Source: Cristatella mucedo (lineage: Eukaryota > Bryozoa > Phylactolaemata > Cristatellidae). Taken from it: 64,000 bases of DNA. A model generated the notes under the pieces. The model saw only the letters and a list, made by a program, of their open reading frames with translations, searched no databases and was not told the DNA's origin. Positions within the stretch are counted from its first letter, which is position 1; each line of letters opens with the position of its first letter. A program made the translations under genes and the position numbers. Of this stretch, positions 12,666 to 24,019 are shown piece after piece. The stretch is taken from positions 5,125,501 through 5,189,500 of the forward strand of contig WPIO01000019.1 in assembly GCA_009760855.2 (NCBI GenBank), written 5' to 3'.

Positions 12666-13599
12666 ATGCTTATGCACGACCGTGCATTTGCATGCTCATC
12701 CAATGCATGTTCATGTGACAGTGTCTCTGCATGCACGACTGTGCACGAGAGTCATAGGCATGTGCATGCATGTCTGTACACATGCTTGTGCACCCCCATG
12801 CATGGATATGCATAATCACGTGCATGTGCATGCGGTAGTTTATCTGTACCAGGTTGTTCCAGCGTGTGCCGTCTGCTGTGCCTACACATTTCTGTGCTCT
12901 CTGCCAGCCTTACATGCATTTGCCTGTACCCCTTTCCCTAGCTGTACCAGTGCCCCCCATTCCCACTACTCTTTTACCCGTGCTTCTCCACCCTGTGCTG
13001 TCCCCTTTTCAGAGCTTGCTCACAGTGTTGTACTTGCCCCCCTTTCCCTATGCTTTCTCCTGCCTGTGCTTGCCTGCCGTGCCCTTGTTTAGCCGTGTAC
13101 TTACTCCAAGCGTTGCCTGTGGTGCCTTGGTGGTCACATCGTTGCTGCTGCTGCTGCTGCTGCTACTGCCGCTGCTGGAACTGCTCTTGAGCTGAACTTT
13201 CATGGTACCCCCATCCCTCACCAGCATTTGGCTTTTGTCCATAAGCTGCAGGTGCTGCTTTGCTGGGTGCTCATAGGCTCTTGGTACTAGCTGTGTGTGC
13301 CCTTTCAGCATAGACTGGCAGCAAACACCCCACTCTGTGCAAAGGCCCAGGAGCATGATCCCCTAGTGACTAGTGACCAATGGGGTAGCTCGTGTGTACT
13401 GGTTCTTTTGGAGACAGACGTAGCTTGAGGAAGCAGCCAGCGTGGTAGTGCTCCACTTTTGCCTAGTCCTATAGGTTGAATATCCTATAGGATGAATACA
13501 ACTGATTTTTGTTGGTTGGATATTAGTTTACCTTCAGGGCAACGGCACTGTCAGGGTCAATCAGACAACGTGCCCCCATCGCATACGTAATATAATGTA

Positions 13600-13724
13600 T
13601 GTTTGTCTGTAACTCAGCAGAGCTGCACAGGCTAAGTGGATGTAATGCAGGAGAGTTTTTGTGTAGCGCACTCAAAGCCTGAGAGGCTTTCGGTACTCGT
13701 GCTTAGCCAGAGCTTCTCACCTCT
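13600..13724 (-). mobile_element. LINE-B 3' end remnant before PLBD exon 2
   Basis: The words TCTGTAACTC, GCAGGAGAGTTTTTGTGTAG, CGCACTCAAAGCCTGAGAGG and CTTTCGGTAC match the LINE-B 3' end seen at 19388, 35152 and 58161. The same remnant is at 60955-61073 in copy B, so it was there before the duplication. It lies about 90-215 bp upstream of the exon 2 acceptor. Confidence 0.7.
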
Positions 13725-13749
13725 GGTGTGTGTTTGCGTGTGTGTATGT

Positions 13750-13783
<34 letters not shown>
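13725..13783. repeat. (TG)n microsatellite close to exon 2 acceptor
   Basis: About 59 bp of TG repeats with few interruptions, ending 32 bases before the exon 2 start at 13816. The copy B tract (61074-61122) is shorter and interrupted differently. The polypyrimidine-like segment TCTCTTTCCAG follows it. Confidence 0.95.
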
Positions 13784-13815
13784 CTTGTTTGCTTCTTTGC
13801 CCGATCTCTTTCCAG

Positions 13816-14041
13816 CCAGATATATAGTCATTACATCAATATGAAGAACTTCTTTTTGAATAACCAGTCGGCCGACTTCCTGACAAAGCTGAAAGGATTC
13901 CTTAGTGAACAAGAAGAGTGGACCCGCCTCATGTCAACTTCTCATGGAAAAACTGACGTGTTTTGGAACTACGTGGGTCTCGTGCTTTCCCAGTACGACG
14001 GGCTGATGGCTGGCTACAACTCAGTGGCTCCATTCGATCAG
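13816..14041 (+). CDS. PLBD1: PLBD copy A exon 2
   Basis: The exon starts after TCTCTTTCCAG and completes the split Gly codon from 7329. It reads QIYSHYINMKNFFLNNQSAD, then LKGFLSEQEEWTR, then KTDVFWNYVGLVLSQYDGLM and AGYNSVAPFDQ. This matches the human PLBD1 segment with D-K-W-T-R, D-S-F-W and A-Q-I-D-G-L. The donor is CAG|GTTCGT at 14042, phase 0, which agrees with the phase-0 acceptor of exon 3. Length is 226 nt. The open frame runs on past the donor to a stop at 14179, but that part has no family similarity. Copy B differs at one residue noted (Leu to Phe in KGFLSE). Confidence 0.85.
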
Positions 14042-16316
14042 GTTCGTGTGCTGCATAGCGATGCACTTGTCAAGCCTCACGAGTGGTCATTCGAAAAGCA
14101 ATATGTAGGGCTGCGTCCTGTCGGTGTCGTTGCCCCATGCACAGAAGTAAATTTTCGTTCTTCGAAACAAACTCGCTAAACTTGCTTGCAAATCTGTGCA
14201 TAGAATGCAGGGTTGTCAAGAACCACATGTACAAAGTGGCTAGCATTCTGTGAATGTTAGCTAGCCATTCATGCTCAGAATTGCACTTGTGTTTTCAAAT
14301 AGCTCGTATGTGCGTATACACATTTTAAGTTGAAGGTAGCTCTAATGAGCCATGTGCAGAAAATGAGCTTTGCCTGTATATTCATGTGTCGATATCTCAG
14401 GCAAGCGAGTAGAGAGATGCTTACTGTTGGCTAGGACTTGCAGCACAGCTAGCGATGCAACCGTGGTTTTCATAGCCGTCAGTTGCCCCTGCACTGTGCA
14501 TTGAGCCTAGGTCACCATATGATGCAAGAAGCATGGCGGAAAAGGGGAAAGCAGCCGGGTGTTGGACACCAGGCCATGGCTTAGCACGTGCTGTGAGACA
14601 TTGAAAGTGACTCCCAGGCGCCAGAGCTGCCTGCACTGCACTTCTGTGGTCTCCTTAATGAAACTTTTAAACGTCAAGCGATCGTCAAAGAGGACACCTA
14701 AATTATGAGCATATGATGACGTGACGACAAGTAAAAAGAAGTTAAAAATCCACCAGTTTCTCTCAGCATTTGGGCCAGCCACACAAATTGTCATTTGTGT
14801 GGGTGTGCGAGCTGAAATTGTGCAAGTTATGATTAACCAATTTATATGCTTCCTTTCCAGCATCTGCAAAGTGCCTACTAAGAGCTTAGTTCTCCTAGGA
14901 TGCCTTATAAATGCTTATTATCACGTTTAATTATTGTTAGTATTAGACGTCGGTTCTGGAGGCTTGTTCGATTGTTTGAAGAGGCCTTGAATGGGCTGCA
15001 AAGATTAGTGTTTTTGTCAGAGCGATGGCCCTGGTTATTGTATAGATGGGCCCAGAAGGCTTCTAGATTGGTACACTTTGCTTGCACGTTCTGGCTCGGG
15101 TTCCATAGGTGGCTACCAGTTTATTAAAATTGTCTGTCATTTTTATGGTAAACAAAGTGATTTCCTATTAGAGTGGTCTACGGAGACCTGCTAACCGGCT
15201 TGCCTTCTGCACTCAGCTTCTGGCTTTCTAGATTAGGATTTCTTTTTATATCACAGGGTCTAAATATAGACCGATAGACCGATACCTTTTTAGACCACGG
15301 GGTCTGTAGAGGCATTCGAGTGGTTTGCCTTGGGTGCAGAGCTAGAAGCTCTCCTAAAATGGCAATAGTATTTTTGTTTAGAGAGCTAAAGGGCCTCTCG
15401 GGTAGGTGCTGCCTCGGGATGTCTGTCCGGAAGGAGCCTGCCTATCTTTTTTTTGATGGGGCTACTCAGGCCAGCCGACCATGGAGCCTATCAGGTGCAT
15501 CTTGGAACTCCGAATGAGAAGTACCGGTCGTACCTCTGCAGATGCCGTTCAAAGAGGCTTCAAAGGGGCACTGCTTGTAGCTGCATGGATTGGACTCTTC
15601 CTTCGCCCTGGGATTAACCAATTGGTTTAGAGGGACTAGGAGCCCGGCTGGCCCTTGATCTCCTTTGGTGTGCAGCATCGTCGTCGGCTTGCAGGTAGAG
15701 GTGACCGCATCTTTTGAAAGAAACTACAATGCATGCTGGCATCCTTAAGGAGCCAATGAAGCCTACTGGACTACATCTTGGACCGTTACTCAGCTCAGTT
15801 GCTTCTCACTTCTGTTTTATTGTGTGATGCGACTGTGTTTGCGGTGGTCACCGATTGTCCTTGTGAAAGCTGTTCAGGCTTGGTGTGTGGTTTAGAAATG
15901 TCCAGAATTATGCCTACTAAGTCTTATTCTCTGTTGTGGACAGAAATGTGTGTATCTATGTACACGATATTATTGTAACGTCCAAGTTGTATTTAGTACA
16001 GCTCAAAATTCTACCTATATTTGGTATTGTATAAAAAAGGCCCCTTGCCCATGGATGCATTAAGTGCATTTGCGTTTGCTTATATAAGCAGTTGCTAGAT
16101 CGGAACCGACAAGCATGGCCTATTTCCAACGTGTGCAAATCTGCTGTGGTCGAGTGAGTGACTATAATGCTTGCATGCAACCGAATGACTGCAAGTGATA
16201 TTGGTCATGCTCAACCATTTACTAGTGATGCCTTGTGGACGGACCCTCCCTTTGTTTTGAGCCTGAATTGTTGTAACTGTACAAACCCATATGCATTCAC
16301 TGTTTGAATGTTACAG
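14042..16316 (+). other. PLBD copy A intron 2
   Basis: Intron between exon 2 and exon 3. It contains the dispersed repeat (14640-15250) and the duplication boundary at about 15769, after which A and B are unrelated. Beyond 15769 I see no element or gene until exon 3. Confidence 0.65.
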
Positions 16317-16478
16317 GCCCTCGACATTTTTGCCTTTCGATTGTTGAACGGTGCTGGCGATCTCCTCGATCTCGTGTCTGCCATTGACAAAGACCAGCGG
16401 CTTGATGGTACGAAAATCACCAGAGAGGAGCTGAAGCAGATTGTTCAGTTGACTGGACGTTGCTCGGCATTGATAAAG
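16317..16478 (+). CDS. PLBD1: PLBD copy A exon 3 with putative nucleophile Cys
   Basis: After acceptor TTACAG the frame reads ALDIFAFRLLNGAGDLLDLV and ends TGRCSALIK. PLBD proteins share F-L-N-(S/A)-x-G-D-L-L-D-L and G-x-C-S-A-L-I-K. The Cys of the second motif becomes the N-terminal nucleophile after autocatalytic cleavage. Here that codon is TGC at 16461-16463, so the catalytic residue is kept. The donor is AAG|GTGATC at 16479, or alternatively CAA|GTCTGC at 16503, both phase 0. Later exons (the human H-S-S-W, N-S-G-T-Y-N-N and C-terminal parts) were not found up to 28 kb. The gene may therefore be truncated or have very long introns. Confidence 0.85.
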
Positions 16479-18076
16479 GTGATCGATAGCGCCGAAATGC
16501 AAGTCTGCTCTCTTTGTATGGATATTCGTTGTGCTAATCTAATCAATCCTGTCAAGTTGTAGGAGCATAAGGTTTCTAACTGCATAGCTGATCATGTTGG
16601 ATCAAAATCATTGTATGCATGCCTCTAAGTACAGAGATGGCCCAAAAAATCCACCACCCTGGAAATTAAGGCAAACCTGAAACTTTGTTGAGTTTTACAA
16701 AATCTCGGCCAAACACATGCTACCACAAAGTAAGATTACTATGAGGAAGCAATACATGTACCAAATGGTGAATGCAGCCACCATGGTTAGCCTACTAGGT
16801 TTGAACAACATGCAAACATAACATATTTGGTGGTTTCAGATGTGTGGTTTCATTTAATTGATGACACTGCCCCTGATCGTTGTACGAGTGGGCCGTGACA
16901 CTCGATGTGGTTGGCAGTCGGGACGTGATTGTTGTGACAAGGGAGTCGTGGGCACTCCGGTAGGCGAGAGGGGCGAGGAGAGTCGTACTTAGCCCTTCTC
17001 TGTGAGTGGGGAAATAGGCTGGTGGTGTTGCTCGTCGTCAAGTGTTCTGTGTGTTCAAGTGTGTTCTCGATGATAACTCAAGCTTCAAGATCTGTATGGA
17101 AATACCTGCTAGCTTCTAAGCATTGGCTTGCACAATCGGAACACGGTGATGTAAACATTTCTGAATAAGTGAGGTACCTTCCTCTCGAAAAATCCATCTT
17201 AATGACTTATGCCATGCACTAGTTCGTGAATATTCAACCTTTAAAACGTCTAGTTTTTTTAGCATGCGAAGACACAGGCCAGACCTGGTTTCAGAATACT
17301 GTATGCAAGAAATAGGTATTCAGTTAGAGCAAAAAACCAGCCAACTATCATTGCTGATGAAAAGATTGCTGTAGAGCTGTATACAGCTGCTTAAGAAGTC
17401 TTGGGATATACATGTGATGCCAAACCATGGTAACGTGCATGTATTGAAGTGTTCACGAAGATTATGAGAAGGTAAGTTCATTTAGTGCATGCATTTGTCA
17501 AAGGGAAAGAGCTAAAACCAAGAAGAAATTTAAAATAAATCATATGCTTTTTTATAAGAATATGCTGTTAGATGGTTTTTACTTTCCACCGTATCATCGA
17601 TTTCTGGCATCTCTTAAAATCACGTCAAGCCTATTGTTGTGCAAGCTAAAAATACCATGCTTCAAACTCTTGATGATGGCTGAAAAACTGTCTAATATGG
17701 ATGTTAGGATACATTTTTATAGAGGATGATACTTGATACACTAGTAAATCTTAATTGTTAGTGCTCTGCAGCTACTGGATAATTATATCTGTCAACAGTG
17801 GTGACCACGTCGGAAGCCAGAAATTGCCCGAGGTACTACAAAACAGGGTTATTTCTTACGTTTGTGAACGTCGTAAAGAAACCGTGGAGGTAGCATGAAC
17901 GATACATTTTGTTAGAAATCATGCTAACTCATGCAAATCTTATGCGGCCACTACTGCTGTAGGCAGTTTTGAATCTACTCGGAAGATCCAAATGAGTAAA
18001 CTTGATCCCAAAATAAACACAGCAGCTCAACACACGATTTATATAGCATGACAACTGCAGTACGGTGGTAGAAGCA
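16479..18076. other. No gene recognised
   Basis: AT-rich sequence with no recognisable exon, element or RNA. Remaining PLBD exons were looked for here by motif and not found. Confidence 0.55.
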
Positions 18077-18233
18077 CTAATGATTGTAGGATGTAGCTTC
18101 TCCCTGATTATCAATGTCTGCTTCTCGGGCTGGCATGGACTCGACGAGTTTCAGGGTTACATCGGATGGTATAGCATGCCAAGCCCGTTGTATTTTCCCA
18201 ATAATTTGGCCAGTGGTCTTATGCTAGTTTCTC
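18077..18233 (-). pseudogene. Tc1/mariner-like transposase C-terminal remnant
   Basis: The minus-strand frame reads IQRAWHAIPSDVTLKLVESM then PAREADIDNQGEATSYNH and a stop at 18077. Tc1-family transposases end with a similar pattern: a segment R-A-W-x-x-I-P, then K-L-(I/V)-x-S-M-P-x-R, then G-G-x-T-K-Y. The frame is closed upstream by a stop, so only the last ~50 residues survive. I did not find matching inverted termini around it. Confidence 0.6.
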
Positions 18234-18787
18234 GAGGTCTGAGCCGATGCTGAACCTCCAATCCTCGGTCATCTAGTAGCTGTGCTGCTCTGCCCAATCA
18301 AGGCTTGCTTTCTTTATGAGCTTTTGTCAACAGCGGAGCTTCTTTGCTACCCTTGCTGCAAGCCTCTGTTCATTAAGCCTTCGCCTCACTGTCTACTCAC
18401 TGTGGACCATGCCGGTGCTAAGCTTCAGTGTTATGGCATAGACTCGAGTGGGTGCAAATTGGGCCTTCAGAAGCTCAATTTTCAGGAGCCGATCATCCCT
18501 CTGGTAGAAGCCCGAGGGCGTCAAGACGCTGGCCGGTTCTTCATCGTCTCTAGTGCTGACGGTTTTTCTGAATGTTAATATAGCTGACAGCTTTCCCACT
18601 TATCCCCAGGTTCCGAGTGGGCTCTCGGCGCTAACCCTCCTAAGATGCTAAGACTACAGCTGGCCGGTCAGCTCACTGGTTGTCTGCCCAGTTTTCCCAG
18701 TGTGCTGATGCATCAAGAACATGCCGAAGCTTCTCTTAGACGAATAAAGCCTGCAAATGCAGTCTAGGGGATTTCAGCAATGTTTAC
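18234..18787. other. No gene recognised
   Basis: A 98-codon plus-strand frame at 18282-18578 lies here, but its translation resembles nothing I know and lacks a convincing splice or start context. Treated as non-coding. Confidence 0.5.
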
Positions 18788-18882
18788 ATAATAATGCATT
18801 TGATATAGCGCCCTCAGGAACTCAATCTCTTCGTAGGCACTTTACATTTGCTGCAAATGAAGCATGATCGAATAAAGGCACC
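18788..18882 (-). mobile_element. LINE-A/SINE-type 3' end (minus)
   Basis: Contains ATAATAATGCATTTGATATA, GCGCCCTCAGGAACTCAATC and GGCACTTTACATTTGCTGCA. This is the reverse complement of the LINE-A 3' hairpin with its microsatellite. No RT part is present. Confidence 0.7.
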
Positions 18883-19263
18883 ACGACACAACAAATTGGC
18901 TCTGCTAGCAGGTTTTTCTAGCATTATTATCGTGTAGCATGCTGCTTAGTTAGTGGATTAATACCTTCAGCCCAGCCTCCGAAATTCGGTCCCACAGCCT
19001 GCCATTGGTAATGGAGTTATCCGGTTGCTAAGGAGACATAATTAAATGTCCCTGCTTTCGGATTTCTCAGGTTCAGTGCGTAGAATTCCCACCGAGCAAT
19101 ATGTTACCGACTGAAACACTACTTCTCGATGGCCAATGAAAGAACACACATTCTGTAGTATCTACCAAAGTTTTCCAGTGGTTTCAACTGCCACTGGCTG
19201 AGATGCACCAACCACACTTACAGGAGGGTAAGTGTGACAAAACCTATGATCGCATGTGTATGC

Positions 19264-19375
19264 AAGTGTATGCATGTGTGTGCGTCTGTGTGTTTGTGTG
19301 TGTTTGTGTGTGTGTCTGTGTGTGCCTGCGTGCGTGCCTGTGTGTGCGTGTGCATGTGTTAGTGTGCATGCATGC
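19264..19375. repeat. TG-rich microsatellite (interrupted)
   Basis: TGTGTG runs with T and C interruptions (TGTGTTTGTGTGTG, GTGCCTGCGTGCGTGCC), ending in GTGCATGCATGCACTC. It abuts the LINE-B tail at 19388, the same arrangement as at 13725, where a TG tract adjoins a LINE-B end. Confidence 0.85.
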
Positions 19376-20091
19376 ACTCATGTATCTCCGTCAGTAACTC
19401 CACAAAGTCATAAAGACCATGTGGGTGTTACGCAGGAGAGTTTTGTATAGCGCACTCACAGCCTAAGCGGCTTTCGGTACGCATTCGGTAGCCAACAGAC
19501 TTCGTCTCACGCAACAGAGAGAAAGTGGGAAGCATAGCAGAGTTAGGAGAGCAGTTGAGGTAGTGAGTAGGCACGAACGATCGCATGTATGTGTCTTCGT
19601 CTGTGCTCCACAGCCATGTAAAGACTATGGGGGTGTTACACTAGTTTTTAAAGCACTGTCAAAGCTCAAGTGGTTTTATGTGTGAACATGGTGGTGGTCT
19701 AACTCCATCTCACGAAACAAAGAGCAAGTGAGCAGCATACCTGAGTCACAAGGGTAGCCGAGGACGTGAGTAGCATCGAAGTAGCCGTTCCGAACGGCTT
19801 GACTTGATGTGCCAGAGTCGGTAGCAGGAACGAAGATGTCACTTCTTAAGAATTGTAAATGAGAGTTTTTAATTGTATGACCTGCAGGGCAAAATTGTCT
19901 GTCACCAACTGTCTGTAGGCACTCAATATAGGATCTAATTAACTTATTGTCCATAGTGAGGGTTCGAGGTGGCCTAAATCGGTGCTATGTTTTCTAGGTA
20001 TGAAATTTCAGCTCTATATGAAAGAGCCAAGCCATGGAGGTCTTCTGGTCAGAATGTCAGAATTTTGCTGTATGGTGGGAGTCAATTAAAG

Positions 20092-21358
20092 TGGTTGTAG
20101 GACATTTCCCTACCTGATGTTTCCCCTCCCCGACATTTACCCCTCTGATGGACCCTAGGACATTTCCCTTCCTGGACATTTCCTCCCCCCCCTGGGTAGG
20201 ACATTTCCCCTGATGTAGATGAATGTATAACTATGAATACAGATATATGCAGTCGTCCTTCGTTTACCGTGGTTAATCGGTTCCAGAATCTGCCGTGATA
20301 GGTGAATTTCCGCGAAATACGATTTTTTATTTATAAATCGAATATTTTCGTTACTAGACCATAGAAAACTTGTTCACGACCCTCTAACTTGGTTTCAGCA
20401 TTATTAAAGCACTCTGGACACGAAATAACACCCTTTTAGTCACCATCACACCCGTATTACCCAATACATTAGACAAAGTAAGGGATAATAAGACGAATTA
20501 GACGTTACAATTATCATATTATTATTAGTGTACATTTAATTACACACACAGTTTTTACACACAACCACAAACTTATGAAAATAGTGCAATTTGTTCGATG
20601 ATGAAGAAGAGGCTACTGCATGGAAAGAAGAGCAAATTTACTGCTCTTAATAAGGCTGCACCTGACGTCGAAGGATTTGTGGAGGTGCTCGAATGGAACC
20701 AACAGCCTATACGTATACTAATTTTCATTTTAATTGTAATATAGGGGTGTATAATTGACTCAGCCAACCGAACATGCGCTGTATCATTTCCACCATCTCG
20801 ATCAACTTTTTAATGAAGAAATTTGAAAAAACGCGATGGAGTGTCCGAAGCCCGAAAGTTGAAGTGCGAAGTGGCAAGGGACGACTGTATATATACATCA
20901 TTAAATGAAGTTCATGCTCTCTTGAAATAAAGCAAGTCAGTACAAGCGGCGACTCGACGGCACGACCGATGGAGGCGGTACAGCAAGCACGTCTGTGGCA
21001 GTGGCGGTCGACGAGCGACGCCCGGTGCAGCAATGACTTCGGTGGTAGCCGGCGGTGCCGATGCCGGGAGGGGCGTCGGCAGCAGCTGAGGATACTGCTA
21101 TGCACTCGAGGCTGCTGCCAAGAGCGGTTGCTGCTGGCCGCCCGGGGCAGAGCTTTGACCTTGCACTTGGTGGTCTGCCGAAAAGCAGGGCCGTAATTCT
21201 AATGGCTATAATGTTGGAATATGTTATATATTATATACTATATAATATTTTTTACAAAATATGTAAACAAGAATTTATAACATTTCCATGTGGGAGGGGA
21301 GGAAATGCCCTAAGGGGAAAATGTTCCTATCCCTGGGAGGGGGGAATGTCCATACCCC
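20092..21358. mobile_element. hAT-like non-autonomous element, 1267 bp, 8-bp TSD
   Basis: It is flanked by the direct repeat AATTAAAG at 20084-20091 and 21359-21366. The ends are imperfect inverted repeats: TGGTTGTAGGACATTTCCC on the left, and GGGGTATGGACATTCCCCCC on the reverse complement of the right. Sub-terminal GGACATTTCCCC-like units repeat several times at both ends (20100-20215; inverted at 21285-21350). Eight-base target duplications are typical of hAT elements. The host LINE-B sequence reads continuously across the insertion point, which confirms the boundaries. No transposase frame is seen. A second inverted-repeat element lies inside it (20250-20887), and a GC-rich block at 20940-21190 is unexplained. 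Confidence 0.75.
20250..20887. mobile_element. Inner inverted-repeat element, ~638 bp
   Basis: The left end CAGTCGTCCTTCGTTTACCG is mirrored by the right end, whose reverse complement is CAGTCGTCCCTTGCCACTTC. Both ends are bordered by TATAT. The left end continues GTGGTTAATCGG, TTCCAGAATC and GTGAATTTCCGCGAAATACG. I recognise this as a motif common to short non-autonomous DNA elements in many animals, but cannot name the superfamily. It is nested within the hAT-like element. Confidence 0.6.
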
Positions 21359-21860
21359 AATTAAAGCTACTTTAGCAAAAGAGACATGTGGCTGAACCTC
21401 TCGGATATTTTTTATCAACCTTTCAGCCATATTGATCCCCGGCTCCAGAATTGTTATGGCTTTTATTGTTAGCATAGCCAAAAACGAAGCACGGTAGTCC
21501 AGCCTAGATAGACGAAGGGATCTAGTGAAATTTTTAGCCAGTCACTGTGGTAGACAATTCCTAATGTCAGAGAGGGATCGAACGTGATGACTAGCTGTGG
21601 AGGTGGTTTTTCTTAATGCAACTTGTAATCAATCAGTTATAAAAGAGGGCATGTAAGTTAGTACATCACAGGGGTCACATTAAAGCACTACTAATTAGAA
21701 AAGCAGTCTCCAAGTCCAGTATATGCTTAAGGTGTCCCATGAACAGGAGTTTGGTTTTTATTATTGCTTAGCTTAAGAAAATTGGCCGGCATCCAGGATC
21801 GAATGTCTGCAAGGTAGTTTAACAGCTGTTGCACCTGATTCAAATGGTTTAAATCATAAG

Positions 21861-23582
21861 TAATGCCGTGTGTCATCGCCTTAAAACTGATAGCCGATGA
21901 CATAGGCCGTTTTTCTGAGAGGATGTACTGTCCATGGCTTTATGGTCAGGATCTGTACTCGGATTAGTGCTATGACCAGTTCTTGGTCTGCTGTGTTGTG
22001 TTCTTCTCTTTCATGCAGCCGGTGTTGTACTGTGAAGGTGTAGCAACTAGTCACACATCTGCCTGCTGACCATTTGGTGACAGGATCAACCATGTACATT
22101 TTCGTTTCTGATACAGTAATTGCTGATCTTGGGACCTAGGGCTTCCTTGTGATAATGCCAAGAGCGTTGTCTTGTCAATACTCACTATAGACGACTAGGT
22201 TAGATTTTAAATGGCAGGAATCTCATTGTGTAATATCGAGATGGTTCTTACCCTGCATAAATACAGACCCGACTGTATGCACTGCATGTTGATTGGAGTG
22301 GTAATTGAAAGTAATGTGAATACCAATCTTGGCCTTGTTTGCTTTAGTATAGCTGCATGTGCATCTGCTCACTCACACTCTCCTGTAGTTTTGGATGTTG
22401 CATGGGTGCTCTTGACCTCCAAGAGATTACCACTAACTTGAGTCATGTTACACACATGACTGCGGCTCAGGCACTATCCATGGGGTAGCGTGCATGTGTG
22501 GTCAGTCCTAAATAATGTCAAGTCCACCGATGGCCAATCGGTCTATTTCACACCATTTTTTGTCGGTCCGAGGCTTGACTGAAGAGTAAGAATAAATAAA
22601 CATATTCTGATGTGAATGGTTTGTCTGTGCTTGCTTTGTAGTCACTTTGTGGCATTTAGTGGTTCCAAAAATTTTATGCTGAGCCGCCGGATGTCGAGCT
22701 TTATATTAATCTACAATATGCTCGATCCCTAAAATTGCCTACTTTAACTGAACTGCCGAACTAGTAGTCATGCATTAGAAGAGGAAAACTCATTAATTAT
22801 AAAGCCATCGAGTTGCACATTCTGCTAAATTTCTGCCATCAGACTACTGTAACAATCAACCCCATGCTATCCACTGCAAGTGCTACATGTGTCTCAGCAG
22901 TTTTGAAGTCTTCTTGCGTCCTGCCATTACTGTTTCGGCCATTCTAAATCGACACGATGAGATTATGTCTGATTTCGGTTGAATACATTTTGCTGTACAC
23001 GTCATCAAATGTCCGTCCTGGAGCTTTATTATCCGTAATCATAGACATGTGCAGCATACGTTTGCAACCAAAATCAGAAATGTTTTTCGAGTCGTTTAAA
23101 ACAAGCAGAGCTGAACTTGCATTTGAAATTTAACTCTCCTACATGAAGTATTGGCTGAGTTATGGATTTTACAAGGTACAAGCCCACATAAAAATGATGG
23201 TGCATAAAAATCACAAGAATATACTTTAGAAGCATGTACTTCTAACTGTCAAGGTTTGAAAAGTTGTGATACAAGTCGCATATGCTGCAGAGATCGGTAA
23301 ATATGTTATTTGTAGATATCTTGCATCCGATTTACATCCAGGTTAGCCGTGATTGGCATAATAACCTTTTCTTTTATGCAGAAGTCATCAGAGATTTTGA
23401 TCCCGTTGCCAACATATTCGTCTTTGAAAGGTACCCTAAACATATATACAGTTATCGGAAGCATTTGATAAATATTTTCTTGGCATTCCCACTGCAGGCA
23501 ATGCTGGTTACTTTTATATTGCCAGCTGCGTGCAGGTGAAAGCTGCTAGCTAAGGATCTTCAGCTGTTGTAAAAATAATACA
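21861..23582. other. No gene recognised
   Basis: No conserved domain or element identified. An acceptor-like TTATGCAG followed by a short open segment and AAAG|GTACCC lies near 23380-23431, but the encoded peptide is not one I recognise. Confidence 0.5.
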
Positions 23583-23667
23583 TTTAATGATAATAATTAG
23601 AATACATTTGTTATAGCACCATTAGAAATCTCAATCTCTTTCTAGGCACTTTGCATTTGCTGCTGTT
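23583..23667 (-). mobile_element. LINE-A/SINE-type 3' end (minus)
   Basis: Reverse complement of the family tail: AATGATAATAATTAGAATAC, TATAGCACCATTAGAAATCT, CTAGGCACTTTGCATTTGCT. Short and diverged; no upstream body. Confidence 0.6.
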
Positions 23668-23946
23668 AAATAGCAAATTTTTCTTTACCTTACTCACTTA
23701 ATGGAATGCTGTCGTGCATTCTGCCATGGTCTCAAACAAGCTTGTAGATTTGGCCAGCTCGAGAGAAGCCTTCTCTTCCAGGTCATGCCAGCTTTTGAGA
23801 ACAAATATAGGGCACATTCTAGCTGGTTCACGTAAACTAGCACTGATAGGATCTTCAAGTACCATGACCTCAACGTTCGCGACGAGAACGATGCTGCCAA
23901 ACAAATGGCATTCTCCACCCATAAAAAAGCTGATCCAAAGACAGGG

Positions 23947-23950
<4 letters not shown>

Positions 23951-24017
<67 letters not shown>
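23951..24017. repeat. (TG)n microsatellite
   Basis: Sixty-seven bases of uninterrupted TG, the purest dinucleotide tract in the window. Cys-Val or His-Thr open frames across it are artefacts. The flanks (23668-23950 and 24018-24330) contain nothing I recognise. Confidence 0.98.

Positions 24018-24019
<2 letters not shown>

Larger units (their letters stand above)
12666..15769. repeat. Near-identical tract shared with copy B 60018-63110
   Basis: By eye I find about 20 substitutions and a few microsatellite or short indels over 3.1 kb. Examples are CTG repeat number near 13142, TG tract length at 13725, CCTTAG/CTTTAG in exon 2, and AAGAGC/AAGATC near 14880. This is far less divergence than in the collinear parts to the left. 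The tract spans PLBD exon 2. Gene conversion, a second recent duplication, or mis-assembly would all give this pattern. Confidence 0.85.
19388..21860 (-). mobile_element. LINE-B copy interrupted by DNA transposon
   Basis: The 3' end lies on the left (TCTCCGTCAGTAACTCCACA, TTACGCAGGAGAGTTTTGTA). A second, more diverged 3' end follows at 19589-19770, so two LINE-B insertions lie end to end. The body continues to 20083 with words seen in the fragment at 9400 (GAGCCAAGCCATGG). It is cut by the 1267 bp element and resumes at 21367 with TTTAGCAAAAGAGACATGTG, matching 9525-9545. It fades after 21860. No useful frame remains. Confidence 0.75.

Noticed and set aside
13730-14179. 149-codon open frame covering PLBD exon 2
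   Set aside because: Only 13816-14041 has family similarity and splice sites; the left part is the TG tract and the right part is intron.
23374-23431. Possible exon with good acceptor and AAAG|GTACCC donor
   Set aside because: The short peptide matches no part of PLBD or any family I know.
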